From Marsupella aquatica (taxonomy: Eukaryota; Marchantiophyta), in NCBI GenBank assembly GCA_973895155.1, contig OZ316892.1:28334001-28398000 (forward strand): 64,000 nt of DNA. The letters are read 5' to 3'. The position numbers were made by a program, and so were the translations under genes. Below are positions 11,710 to 23,372 of this stretch, one piece after another; the first letter of the stretch is position 1, and every line of letters starts with the position of its first letter. Under the pieces are notes generated by a model, which made no database searches, was not told the origin of the DNA, and saw nothing but the letters and a program-made list of their open reading frames with translations.

Positions 11710-12525
11710 TTAGCGATCTTCTTCTGCAGCGTATAAATTTTCAGGGTCTCTTTTGACACTGTGCTTTGCCAAGTACGCAATCTCTTCCAACAGATCAACA
11801 TCTGTGATTCGACCATTCCTCTTGTCGAACATCTCTACGGGTATCTATCCAAGGGCCTTTTTCTGCATTGCGTCGTCTGTCGTTAGTATGGGTTCCTTGT
11901 TGAGGGCTAGGACTGCATTTATTTCAGCTAAAATATGGCACCGTCCGTTGAGGTCCTGTGTCTTTCCAGCGAGTTTGCGATCGAGCTCCAGCAGTGATGG
12001 ACTACAGGGAAGACCTCAACTGGTGGGTTTTGTGTGGATCTCTTTTCTCATTTTTTTTAATAGCAGGAATCAAGCTGGTCCTTTACAAAGGGGAGAAGCA
12101 ATTGTACGAGTATCCGTTATTAACAAGAGTCAAACCCTCTACCTGGCAGTGTGCTAGGAAAATGTCATACCTGAACCCCTCAGGGTTTGTAGGGAGCAGG
12201 TGTACGGATGCGTAACATTCGACGCCCTGAGAAGCCATCAAGGTCGAAATCTGCCTACGAAAGTACCTAAAGCAGAGCATCAAGTTCTCTTTGGTTTTGA
12301 GTATCCCAAACATTCCCGTTTTAAACTCTAGATGTGGGTGGAATTTCTGGTAGCCCAACAAAGTGAGGAGCATGTATGCATACATGACACAGTTTTCGCT
12401 TCGCCCAGCTTGTCCACACAACAGAATGATTTGCAACATAGAAGCTGTGTAGCCCCAATGTCCAGGGCTCTCGTGGAAACCTTTCCTTATACTTTCCGGG
12501 TGTAATTTGAGTCTTGAGAATGTGG
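11710..12525 (-). pseudogene. Two-exon coding relic, C-terminal part of an unrecognised protein
   Basis: On the minus strand a protein-like frame runs from 12,525 (after a possible AG acceptor) to 12,108, where a GTAC donor follows. It resumes at 12,001 after a CTGTAG acceptor and ends at a TAA at 11,710-11,712. The phase fits across the intron and gives about 236 residues. Landmarks are ESPGHWGYTASML, LLTLLGYQKFHP, CFRYFRRQISTLMA, FRYDIFLAHC, then in exon 2 LELDRKLAGKTQDL, GRCHILAEINAVLAL and ITDVDLLEEIAYLAK. The composition is that of a folded cytosolic domain. One in-frame TAG (11,845-11,847) sits between ALG and IPVEMFD, where a single base change from TGG would explain it. I found no convincing N-terminal exons further right. 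I do not recognise the family. It may be a recent pseudogene, a truncated duplicate, or the last exons of a gene if the TAG is a sequencing error. Confidence 0.5.
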
Positions 12526-15500
12526 CTTATGAATAGCGGCAAGGCTTACAACCTATGTGGCTAGTGACCTCACAGTTCTGGACTAATCCTAGCCACACTA
12601 AATTAAGCAGGTTCGTCCGTAAGCTTGTAAGTCAAATTACCGCCCTCCATGCCTGGAATAGGTAAGAGTCACGGAGATTCTGTTAGGTACTGAAGGATAT
12701 GTCAGATTTTTCCCAATGCAATACTTGACAGGATAAGTTAGGAGGAACAAATAAATACTTCTACCCGATGCATTAATGCTCTGGTGAGCCAAAAAGGGTT
12801 GCAAGTGAATAGAAACACAGCCTTTCCCAAATGGCAGGCGTGAGGACCGGGATTCGGCTTTACTGGACAACAGAAAAGATACCTCAAAAGAAGATTCTTA
12901 TTATTTTTTGGCAAATTTGGAAGGTGGAAGCATCATCCACACAACATTATGGCTTTGAGGGACCAGGCGAGGCCAGGCTAGGCCCCACATGCAACAACAG
13001 AGCAATCACCAATTTAATGCGATACAAGAGAGCTTTTGGAGGGTTATTTAAGGAGCTTAGCTTTCTCATTTCATGAACCCGCAAGGACAGCCTTCCCTGC
13101 AGGATCCCTGGCATATAGCTATGGATAGTGATTCACCTACGAGATGGGAGTCAAATGCCTCTCCTTCCACATAATTATGTGCACCACGATAGCGAAAGTT
13201 CCTGCAGCATTAGTACACAGCACAGAACAACAGCATAAAGGAATGGGAACCCGAATGCAGATCAGTAGCGTGAAGTTCTGATTTTCTTGTACTTGTCCTT
13301 CCCTTGACTTCCCCAAAGGACACAGAGACCATTCTACACCCTCGATCTGGGAACTTATCAGCTCAGATCGAAAGATTCCCAAGCATTTCCCCAAGAACTA
13401 CCCTCCCTCTGCCCAAAAATAATGCGGCAATACCTATCAATACACTGGATAGGAGCTCTGCAGCACGAAGCCCAACGCCTCATCTGCCCCACTTCTTGTT
13501 CTGCACACCTCTGGCTGCTGTACTTTTCTCATTGTGTGAGGTCTCTGTGCATCACGAGAATGAGTGAGCTCCTCTCCAAAGTCAACCGGATGTCACGCAC
13601 GGCTGGCTGGCTGTGGGTAAATTCTCAGAGCTACATTCCTGACCTCCTCCTGCTCCTCTCGCTCAGCTGCTCAGCTCCTTCAGGCATGCCAATGAGCACT
13701 CGAGTATCTTCACCATCCATCCCTCACACAGTCTCACCTTCTCTTACTTAATAATTAAATAGAGGTCTGGGGATAGTTCTTCATAATAATCACCATAGCA
13801 GTTTAGTTTATCTATTCACCTCCCTAGAGGAAGGACTGTGGTCGCCCATGAAGAGCAGCAGACATGTGTAGAATGATACTTGCCGCTTGCCAGTAGTGGC
13901 TGGTCAAGGCTTCAGAATTTGACTTACCATCACCACTGCTGAAAGGGCATCAGGGGGACCAAGGTACTGTATTATTGTTGGTGAAGAAGCCATTCATAAT
14001 AATGTGGACACTGTCCCACCTCAGCTGATCTCCCGGTGTTTGTTTCTTTTGGTTGTGGGCATTCATTTGACTGATTGAGGACCAGAATACTAAAATGGAA
14101 TGTATTGTATCCACCGTACATGCAGACAAAATGATGAAATGATGTGAATGCTACACATATCCATATATGCTAAACTGTACATGATAATTAATTTGGCAAC
14201 TAGAATGCTTTGGCTGATAGCTCAGCTTGTGACTTGTGAGGGAGGGAGACTCACAAAAAAGTTAGGTTCTACTAGCCTTAATACCATCAGCACAGGAAGG
14301 GCTCCCATGCCCCATAGCCAGACTCTCCATGCCCGTCCCTCCCCACAAGCACCCTCCCCACAAGCATAGCCTAAGTAAGAAAAAGCTATGTTCGCAGATA
14401 AATTATGGCCTACAACTTCACTTATGGAGTAGGTCATACGGGTAGGCTTCAATCACAAAATGTAATATAGATTCTGACACTCCCAACGTCCACTCAATCC
14501 TTCAGACCCCAGTTATTGAGCGATCAAAGCTACGTCCAGCAATGAGGTCCCACTTCATACCATTGGTATTCCAGGGTATGGTAGCTGTGGTAGAGTGTAA
14601 ATAATTGCACAGAATAATTGTGAAATTCAATAGGGAAAAGGGCAATAGAAACTACGGAGGTGGAGATGTAAGTACACTTTTTGTGTGACCAAACAGCTTT
14701 TTGGTCAGTCTTTGGGTGACCAGAGAACTTTTTGGTCATGTACCTGGGTAATGGGAAGTAGCCCCAAGATGCCTCGTGAGGGTTTAGGACTGGAATGTGG
14801 TACTTTCAAAACCCTTATCAAGAGCATATTCCAATGGGGTCCACTTTTACAGAATAGTCTAGGAAATAAGGAATCTCCTGATTTTATGTTTATGGAGGAG
14901 TACATTTGAGAGGCTGGTGTGTTGCAATGAAATGGAGCCCTTTGATGTCTAATTCCCTCAGTCTGGTATCGTTGTGAAGAAGCAACACTCAAACCTCGTT
15001 AATTGGTAGGCTTTGGGTTGTTACCCGGGCCAGAGGGAATGTGCATTGTATTTGGTCAAGGTCAATTTGGGGTTACGTGGACACCTGCAAAAGTAAGTGC
15101 CTAAACTGTTGCAATGAAGGCTAGAATCATTCCATTTTCTATTCTAATATAGTCTTGGAGACCACCTCCATGAAACCTAATGATTGCAATCTCATTAATC
15201 AATCAATGAGCATACACAAAATCATCCAAACAATCTCGATTGAATGAGAGGGGCTCAAGAGAATAATTATATAACTCCTAGTGGGAGATCTTAGTTATTC
15301 TTAGGATCATTGTCTCCATTAATTAAGCTTGTTGCCTTCTCCCCCTCCCCCCTTCCCCAAACAATACGCTTCCTATGAGTCTCCTTTCTTGGGGAGGAAA
15401 ATTAAATATATCTTCAAATGCTAGAAGGGAAGAGGGGTCAAAGAAAAGGAAGATTTTTAAAACTGATAGTATCCGTTGTATTTTGGGGGACATTGCCGTC

Positions 15501-17037
15501 TTTAATTCATTTTGGCTCATTCCCTTCTTCCCACAAAAAGGTGAGACTCTCCGTATGGTTCTGTTTTCTTGGGGAGGAAAGCATACTTTCAAAGGTTACA
15601 CCAATGCTACAAAGGGAAAAGGGTTAAGTCATGATTCTCAAGTAAGAAATTCGACGCTCCCTTGCTCATTGTTGTGACAAACTAGAGCATTCGTACCCAT
15701 CTGTATCATACTCATCCGCTATTGGCCAAAGTGACAGGGCCAAAGAGCACTGGTGGCCACGGCACTAAATAGGATAGGTAGGGTTCCCATCCATACCACT
15801 AAACTGTAGCACCATGAGCTCGAGCATGGCCGCGTACCCCAAATACATTGCACAACTTGCCTCCTGCTGGTCATTAGATCCAAAGCCCTGAATCCAGTCT
15901 TGTCCATCCCAAAAGGAGGTCTGGTGGAGGGCACAGTCACGGCCACTACTGGAGGGTAGGAATGGCAAAGTGAGGGAGATTTTAGGCTGGGCCAGGGCAT
16001 TAGCTAAATCCTATTGTGTTTGGGTGGGGAGTCAAAAATGGATTCCCAAGCTGAACCCTCCATGTTCAATGCTGTCTGCTGGCAGACTGGTGCAACCCCA
16101 GGTGCAACTGCTCTTACAATGCCTACTGTAGGTGGTGATTGGAGATGCAAAATAAGTCAACAACCCACAGCCTCTAGTTTGCTTTAACGTGGCAAGTTGA
16201 ATTGCCATGTTGGAATGTCCACTTTCTATACAAGACGCTGGTTATCTGCACAACAACTTGTGGCCACTTAATTTAACCTTTTAGAGGATAGCTTGCACTT
16301 TTGTCTTGGCTTCGTATACAGTTTCCTACACATGATTGTGTATTTTGCTTGGGTTCATTCGCAGTACTGTACTTTCCATTTTATATAATTGCATATAGAG
16401 ATAACAGATAATGGTGCATGCATGCATGCTAGGCTCAATCATTGATGCCATGAATTCAGACACGACAGCAAGAGGATTGATTGAGTGATTGATTGAATGA
16501 ATTTCACCCAATGCCTTAGGAGCGGTATGCACTTTGGATGGCACAGTGCAATTGCTTCTAAATTTGTCCTCAAACTTTTTTTTTGGTAGGGGAAGAGGGG
16601 GAGGTTTTGTTTTTTTTTTGGAGGGGGGAACGCCAGAGATGAGAAAATTGTGCTTCTATGTGCAACTTGGGAGATGGCATCGTTGCGTTGACCCTTTGAC
16701 TTCATGGAGAACCATTCAGGTGGTTTCCCTCCATTCCAATTTCAAGGTCTTTAAACTGGTTGGTCGATGGACCAGTGCCATGCAGAGATAATACTACAGT
16801 ATTTGTGGGCCATGGTCTGAAGAAGGGGTTTAATTCAAACCAGCATTGCCTTTGTGGGGAAACTTGAGCATTCCTCATATTAAAATAGAATGATGTTAGC
16901 CCAAACTTTAATGGATCATCTCCCCAAGTTTCCCATGTTTTGGCCCCCATGCTCTTCCAAGGTAATCAAAGCTTGTACCTCAAGTTTGTGAGGACTGAGT
17001 ACAAATTTAACTATATCAATTTTGTGTCATCTTTGAG
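12526..17037. other. Intergenic stretch, no gene recognised
   Basis: Frames longer than 80 codons occur on both strands but conflict with one another and lack domain-like composition or supporting splice sites. One imperfect internal repeat is noted separately at 15.4-15.6 kb. A T-rich and G-rich homopolymer patch lies at 16,570-16,630. Confidence 0.5.
15365..15625. repeat. Imperfect direct repeat, two copies ~175 bp apart
   Basis: The segments 15,365-15,445 and 15,541-15,625 share TTTCTTGGGGAGGAAA followed by a diverged stretch ending in AGGGAAGAGGGGTCAA or AGGGAAAAGGGTTAAG. They look like an old local duplication with no coding content. Confidence 0.5.
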
Positions 17038-17283
17038 TTACAGGCACGTAATGTCACTGATATTAAAGATCAAAGAATTCAAGTTGAAGGTCAAGTTACA
17101 TATCAACCTGCAAAAGAACAAAAACAGGAGACAGGATCTCAAAGGCAGGAGACCCATGGAAGGAGAGAAGACAATGGGAAAACCCCAGGAGACCAAGACA
17201 AAAGCAAAGATTTGCCCACTACAACAAAGGCACCAGAGCCCAGTGAGCAGGAAACTGAAAAGTCTGGTAAAGTTATGGAGTAA
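17038..17283 (+). pseudogene. Short coding-like hydrophilic fragment
   Basis: After a TTACAG acceptor-like site a frame of about 79 codons ends in TAA near 17,281. It is dominated by Glu, Gln, Lys, Thr and Asp, with pieces such as RNVTDIKDQRIQVEGQV and KDLPTTTKAPEPSEQETEK. This reads more like the disordered end of a protein than random AT-rich DNA. A competing frame overlaps it. I found no upstream exon and recognise no family. It is probably a gene fragment at best. Confidence 0.25.
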
Positions 17284-20200
17284 ACCACAAAGAAAGAAGT
17301 ATCATGAAGAGGAATTTGTCTAGAGATCCTAAAACCCAGTCAAGAGTACAGTTTCATGAATTCATAATGCTCATTCTAGCCAAATCATTATGTTTTTTCA
17401 TTCAATTTCTGATCGTGGTTCATTATATAATGCACTGGATAACAATTTGGTCCTTTACATTACAATGTACAGGCAATTTAGGCTAAATATAGAGACCCAT
17501 TATTTGCATTTTGTCTCACTTAGGCTTCTCCTTGGTTTGGTGAAACCTTTCATCATTTTTTCTGAACTTTAAATTCAGCTTGTGTCAATCAATTAGCCAA
17601 CCACATCAATCTGGTACAATGCTAATAACAGGGGAATTGTGAGGCTCAGTGACACATGATGGGCAGGTGGCCATAATATGTTTTATACTGTGTGTTGACA
17701 AGCCATTGCAGAGGAATACTGAACTGAATGTACTCATGGCAAGGCACTGACGCTTCCCTTCCCTTCCCCACTTATGCCTTGCATGTTGGAGGAACCAGAT
17801 GAAGTTGACTCACCCAGTGTAAATTGTTGATAGTGCATACCATGGAACCTGCCCAAGGTGATAGAGTGGTATAATTTATAGGGGAATGTATTGTTGTGTT
17901 TGCAGAACTTTTGTGGGAGAGGATCGAATGATGAAATATTATCAGTTGGCCAAACACTATATGCATGGATATCACCTACACCTGGGGAGTAGCCCAGAGA
18001 AGTAGATCAAGGGATGCCAAAATGCTCTCCTGGTAATCAGGACACATGCATGATACACTTCTCAGTCTAGACCTGGCAAGGAGTCCTGATTGATACCAAG
18101 CACTTCTCTCATAACCACCTGATAGCTTCACTCAGAGGTCTTTAATAGAATTAATAGAAATAAGAGTAATTCAAGCTTAAGAGCTTCTATAAGCTCATGA
18201 CATGTGAAGAGGTTACATGAAAGAAATTGTCATGACACACTTAGACAATGAAGTCGTGCAATGTGCTTCTTCAGGCTGGTTTGTGTGGACAACTCTGTGA
18301 TTGTGTAAATTCCCATGTGATTTGCTCCTCAAATATAGTTTGCTGCCTTGTAGGTTGGAGAGGCCAAGCCCCATTAAAACATTCAAGCTTGATACAGATA
18401 ATCTACTCTTCATGTTAGATTAGCAGAGGGAGAGCAGGTGCACTTCAGTAAAGAATTGATGTGAGTGAATTGCTAACAAAGGAATCCATAAGATGCTATC
18501 TACAAACCGGAAGTGGATGCAAGGTTGAAGGAGTGGAGGACTTGGACAATCAGTATCCTACTGTATTTCACAAATCAAAAAATTGATAGAGTTTAAGTCC
18601 TAGTAGGTTACTAAGAACTTCAAATGGCCTGCCTCTCCTACCTTAGCAACGTACTAGGAGTTCAACTTTATCAACTAGTTGACAAGATGTTAGAGGTGGG
18701 GTTAGAGGCCCATTGTTTCTTTCTGTTCTCTCTTAGATTGAACCTGGGCAGGTATGACAAGTGGACAAGGTTGCCAGTTGGCTTTACTAGAATCCCAAGG
18801 CATAATCAGGGAGGCTTTACAAGAACAAGGGGACAGACAAGTGTTCACTTTCTATGCTAAGATGGCCATCCCAACCTTAAATTTAAGGTGGCTGCCCACT
18901 CTTAACTATAGAGTACTCCTGGCGGCCATTCAACACTGGTTGTCCAAAGACTACATGGCAGTTGGTGGGCCCAATGAGTGAAGCTGAATGGTGGCCCATA
19001 CATTGTTTTTTGTGGCCAAAGTTTAGACCACCTGAGAAGGTGGATCTAAACTTTTGTCTGTTGAGTCTCTTGGAATACATTGATTGCATTCCACACAATG
19101 CGCCTGGGCTCTGTTAGTCATAGGCCTGGAGACTACATTTTAGGATGAAAATGGCCCGCTTAGTTTGGTCTCGGAAAAGTACTTCTGTTTATTTGCTTGT
19201 TCTTGTTTAGCCGCCACCCCCCCCCCCCCCACAGATATGGTACCAAACTACCAATCCTACATGGCAATAGTGGGGCCCAAGTAAATACTGAAGTACCTGG
19301 AGTGCTTATTTGTCTAGCATTTAGACCTGCGTAAACATTTCCAAAACATTTCCAAACTCTTTTGTTCCTCCATTCAAGGGATTTGCATTCATTGAACTTC
19401 AGTGTTGGAGAACAAGAAGTTGGCTTCTGTAAAAATACTCACAATTGCCCCAATCAAGCCCCCAACTTCTTGTGAAGTCACCCTGACATAGTTCTATCAG
19501 ACCTGGATTTTCTTGCAAAGGCTACCCTCACACTACTTTTGTACTACTTTTCAGTAAACAATCATGTGTATATGTAGTAAACCTTCTGCATCTCAGGAGA
19601 TTGTTGCAATAGTATTAACCCCGCCTCAATATTAAAGTCATTCCCACTCAAACATCGCTTACCCTCGCCTGCCACTGAGAAAGATAGTTGACTGGGCTCT
19701 TCAAGTAATGCAGGCCATAAACATATGGGCGAACATAGTTTGCTGCACTGGCTGTCCTCCATGTTGGGCACAGTTGCTTTTAGTTTTGTTGGTGCTGTTG
19801 GATGTGTCCCCTTGCCACTGGGCTTTTAGTGGCTATCTTAATAAACAAAAAACAAATTTCAAGGAACTAGGGCTGCAGGCGTATGTAGGCTCCAATTGCA
19901 AGCATTGGAGCCTGGCAGCTCATGTGCATGTAGAGCCATGCTATGGCGACTCAATTTCAAGCATGGCAAAACACACATTTAGCAGTTGTGGTCACACCCC
20001 CTCCATTTGAACCAAATTGCCCCCCAAATTGCTGTGATTGCCTAAGAACCTAAACATTATGTCAAGTCTGAATCGGGTAGTAAATAGTCTATGTTGTTGT
20101 GATTAATAACTAGTTAGAGTCTATAATGGCTTCTCTGATTTCCTTTTGGCAAAAGTATGGCAAGCGTAGCCTTAAAAGCCTTAGAGGGGTTGATTTATGC

Positions 20201-20815
20201 TTACTGCTAAGTATTCATATATGCTTCAAGATGAACAGAGTGTCATATTAGTTGAACGGTAAATTCAAATCAAGTTATAATCTGAAACCCTTCTGAGTAC
20301 TCATGCAACCATCCATAATAACCCTTCGATCATGTTTCTGTAGATGAGTAGTAGTGGCCCAAGTTGGTGGCTCTGCCTGAGCCATTGCCCAAGCTCCTCT
20401 CTTTCCTCAAATCCAGAAAGAAAACTTGAATCTTTGCACTTCTTTTGACTTCCTCTCTTGACATGGTTTTCGTATCCTGATTGTATTTGCACCAAAAAAT
20501 GGTAAGTATTTTCAGCTTTAGACTAGCTAGAGTAGCTCGAATGTGGAGCTTTTTGTGGCATGATCCAAAGAAGACAGAACAAAAACTATTGAAAAGGGCC
20601 AACAAATCACAAGAAGACAAGGAGTAGAAAGTCCAAGGAACACAAGAAAACGGAAGAAAAATGGTACTAAAAATCTAAACCTTGAATACTCAATTGAAAG
20701 GGCCACCACTCCAGATTCATCAAGCATGGGTCCTATATCCAACTGCCCAAAAATATTTATTTAGATACCGTAGGAGATCACTTATCCTTGACAATCATTG
20801 GATCACTCCCAAAAT
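17284..20815. other. Intergenic stretch, no gene recognised
   Basis: Only short overlapping frames occur. The one distinct local feature is a run of 14 C at 19,217-19,230. No RNA gene or element ends were seen. Confidence 0.5.
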
Positions 20816-21860
20816 GCGCTTTGTATGGAAGTAAAGTTAGTTTAACTTTATGTACGATTGTGTCATTCAGGTCCAAAGACAGGTTACAGACCTTATTACG
20901 TGTGAGGAATCATTAGAGCTTTGCAAACATCCCAGCATGCTCTTTGTATGAACGTAAAGTTAGTTTATATATGATTATTTCATTCAAGTCCAAAGATGAG
21001 TTACAAATCTTATTATATATAAGTCAATTACGGTCAAAATGCATCATTTCAAAGATCCCATGTAAGTTTACACAAATCTCAACCAAGTTGAAAGGTTTGG
21101 ATGGGACCAGCAACTTTCTCTTGTGGCAAAATTTTGCCAAATCTATCAGAGAAAATTCTCAGCCCAACCCAAGTTCAAAGGTTTGGATGGAGACCCATCC
21201 AAGCACATGACTCCAAGCTTATGAGTGAGTTTTCTTTCAATCACTGTTAAAGACCCCTGAACTATATAATTTTAGTTCCATCAGGTTAACAAATCTTATC
21301 ACATGTCTGCCATCCAAGTAAAAATGTCATGTTTTTAGAAATCACATGTAAAATTACACACCTTACCCAAGCAAAGGTTTGGATGGAGACCCACATCTAA
21401 GCTTAGGAGTCCAAGTTTATGAGTGTTTTTTTCCAATAAATCATCATTAAGGACCCATATACTCATTTCCATCACATGATAACAAATGTTACGAAAGACA
21501 TTCAAATAAAAATGTCATGTTTTGAAACATTGCGTGTAACTTTACACACCTTAGTCAAGTTCAAAGGTTTGGATGGAGACCCAATCCAAGCTCTTAGCTC
21601 CAAGATTATGAGTGTTTTTTGATAAATCACAGTTATGGGCCCATGTACTAATTCCCGTCTCATTTAAGTTAAAAATATTATCACAATCATGTCAGTCATT
21701 AAACTTCAATGTCTCGTTTCCAAACATCCCATGTAAATTCACACATCTTATCCAAGCTCAAAGGTTTTGGAGGAGACCCATCGAAGATAATGACTCCAGA
21801 TTTATATTATGATTGTATCTCCATCAAGTCACATTAATGAAATGATCACTTTAAGCACTC
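20816..21860. repeat. Degenerate tandem repeat, ~190-bp unit
   Basis: Four to five copies share AAAGGTTTGGATGGAGACCC, then 'ACTCCAAG.TTATGAGTG', a T-rich run, 'AATCA..GTTAA.G', and a following 'AAAATGTCATGTTT..AAACAT' segment ending in 'TGTAA.TTACACA'. Core positions are near 21,097, 21,178, 21,374, 21,560 and 21,760. The array is non-coding, and the spacing of the later copies is about 190 bp. Confidence 0.7.
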
Positions 21861-22009
21861 AGTACTAATTCCCGCTCCGCCGCCTTTGTGGGTGCGTTGT
21901 ACTTGAGGCGTGAAACGGAATGAGAGGGACTGAGGGAGGGACAGAAACGGTACTGGATTATTGTTCTAATCAGCTTTGGATTTTGTGGGAACTTTAATTA
22001 TGATTACCA

Positions 22010-22800
22010 TAATAATTAAGATGGCTGGGTGCCTCACAGCCTCATTACAAGAAAATGGAAAGAGCCAAAGCGCTGGGAAGCAGGAGAGAGAGTAGGCTAA
22101 CATAGCATGTTCATTCCAATGCTTCTGTTTTAACTTATTCAAAAATAATCTGCTATATGCTACTGTTGTTCTAGTCCATCATGATTATTAATATGGCTGG
22201 GCGCCTAATTACAAGAAAAAGTAAAGAGCCAAAGGGAGAGGAAGTCAGGAGAGAGGAGGTTGATGTACTATTATTATGGTAGTCCATCGAAACATTTTGT
22301 CAAAACATGGGGGTTTTAGTGTTCTCCTAATTATAGTAACAAGGAAAGAGCGCCACCTGGCTTTTCACATTGCTGCTCAGTAGGGTTATAATTTCTGTTA
22401 TTTGGCTGTTTGTTGCAATTCTTGGGCTTTTAGGTCTTCCCTGATTTTTCCTTTGTATTCCCTCTTTTTGTGGGTTCATTGCTTTTGGGATCCTTTCTCC
22501 TGGCATGGCGCCTTTTGGTCTTTGCAGTAATTGTTTTTATATATATAAAGAGAATGTTAGCAAAGGGATAATTGTTGGGATTTTGGGAATCTTATAACTG
22601 TAATTATTATATTTCTTGGGGTGCCTAATAATAGCAGGAAGGAAAGAGAAAGAGCCAATCAAGGGGAGCTGTGTTACGAAAGAGATCTTTGTTGGGCTTT
22701 TGGAAGTTTTAATACTGGAATGATTGTAATGGTGGAAGGGGATGGAGGTTACCGATGCTAATAGAAGGAAAGAGAAAGACCAAAACAAAGGTACTCATAT
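22010..22800. repeat. Diverged repeat copies with ATGGCTGGGCGCC and GGAAAGAGAAAGAGCC motifs
   Basis: Two copies near 22,020 and 22,190 share ATGGCTGGG.GCCT...ATTACAAGAAAA...AAAGAGCCAAAG. Two more near 22,627 and 22,755 share TAATAG.AGGAAGGAAAGAGAAAGA. The GGAAAGAGAAAGAGC word is also the core of the array at 30.6-32.5 kb, on the other side of the retrotransposon. Confidence 0.55.
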
Positions 22801-23241
22801 ATACAAAGTTCTTTTACTGTTTTGGGGGCCTCTAGCATTTTTGGCTCTTTGATCTACCAAGGGTTTCCCCCTTGTGTTCTGCCTTTCATTGAGTCTCCTA
22901 TCTTTGGGAGCCCTCTCCATGTTTGATCCTTTTTGCTCCTTGACAGTGCAATGTATAATCCAAATTTTGTTTTCATGGTCTGTTTACAAAATGTCATTCT
23001 GTGAGGAAGCCTTCCTAGTGGTTGGATTATGCTGACATTTTTACATGATTACCCTAAGGTAAGCCTATATAAGCTACCGCCATACACATTTTCCATGCCC
23101 AATCACACACTCCTTGAAATCCAATTGTCAGGTTGACTCACCGACTCCCTGTAACTTCCTTTTGCTTGATCATCTCATACGCTTGATAACCCTTCCATTC
23201 AGTATCCCTCATCAAGGAAAACATCTTTCACAAACATTGAA

Positions 23242-23246
23242 CTAAT
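23242..23246. other. Target-site duplication, left copy (CTAAT)
   Basis: CTAAT directly precedes the 5' LTR. The same five bases follow the 3' LTR at 30,138-30,142. Five bases is the usual Ty1/copia duplication length. Confidence 0.93.
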
Positions 23247-23355
23247 TGTTAGACTCTACCTTAACCGGAAGACCGGATCAGCCGGTCATCCCGGCACCAC
23301 TATATGTACCATTACCCAGACTATACAGATACCCGATATTCATTCTTATCAAACA
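23247..23355 (+). repeat. 5' LTR, 109 bp
   Basis: It starts TGTTAGACTC and ends ...TTATCAAACA, giving canonical TG...CA ends. It is identical base for base to the 3' LTR. Four CCGG sites lie in its first 50 bases, and GACCGG-ATCAG-CCGGTC (23,271-23,287) can form a small hairpin. TATATG at 23,301 is the only TATA-like word. At 109 bp the LTR has little room for a full promoter. Confidence 0.97.
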
Positions 23356-23372
23356 CGTTATCAGCACGAGCC
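23356..23372 (+). promoter_or_regulatory. Primer binding site, tRNA-Ile anticodon-arm type
   Basis: CGTTATCAGCACGAGCC follows the LTR directly. It is not the usual 3'-end complement of initiator tRNA-Met. Its reverse complement, CGTGCTGATAACG, reads like the anticodon stem-loop of tRNA-Ile(IAU), with C opposite the wobble inosine. That would be half-tRNA priming as known for Drosophila copia. The tRNA comparison is from memory. Confidence 0.6.

Noticed and set aside
14210-14400. A second SINE (TAGCTCAGCTTGTGACTTG then GTTAGGTTCTACTAG as A- and B-box)
   Set aside because: The boxes fit only loosely, and I see neither an A tail nor a flanking duplication.
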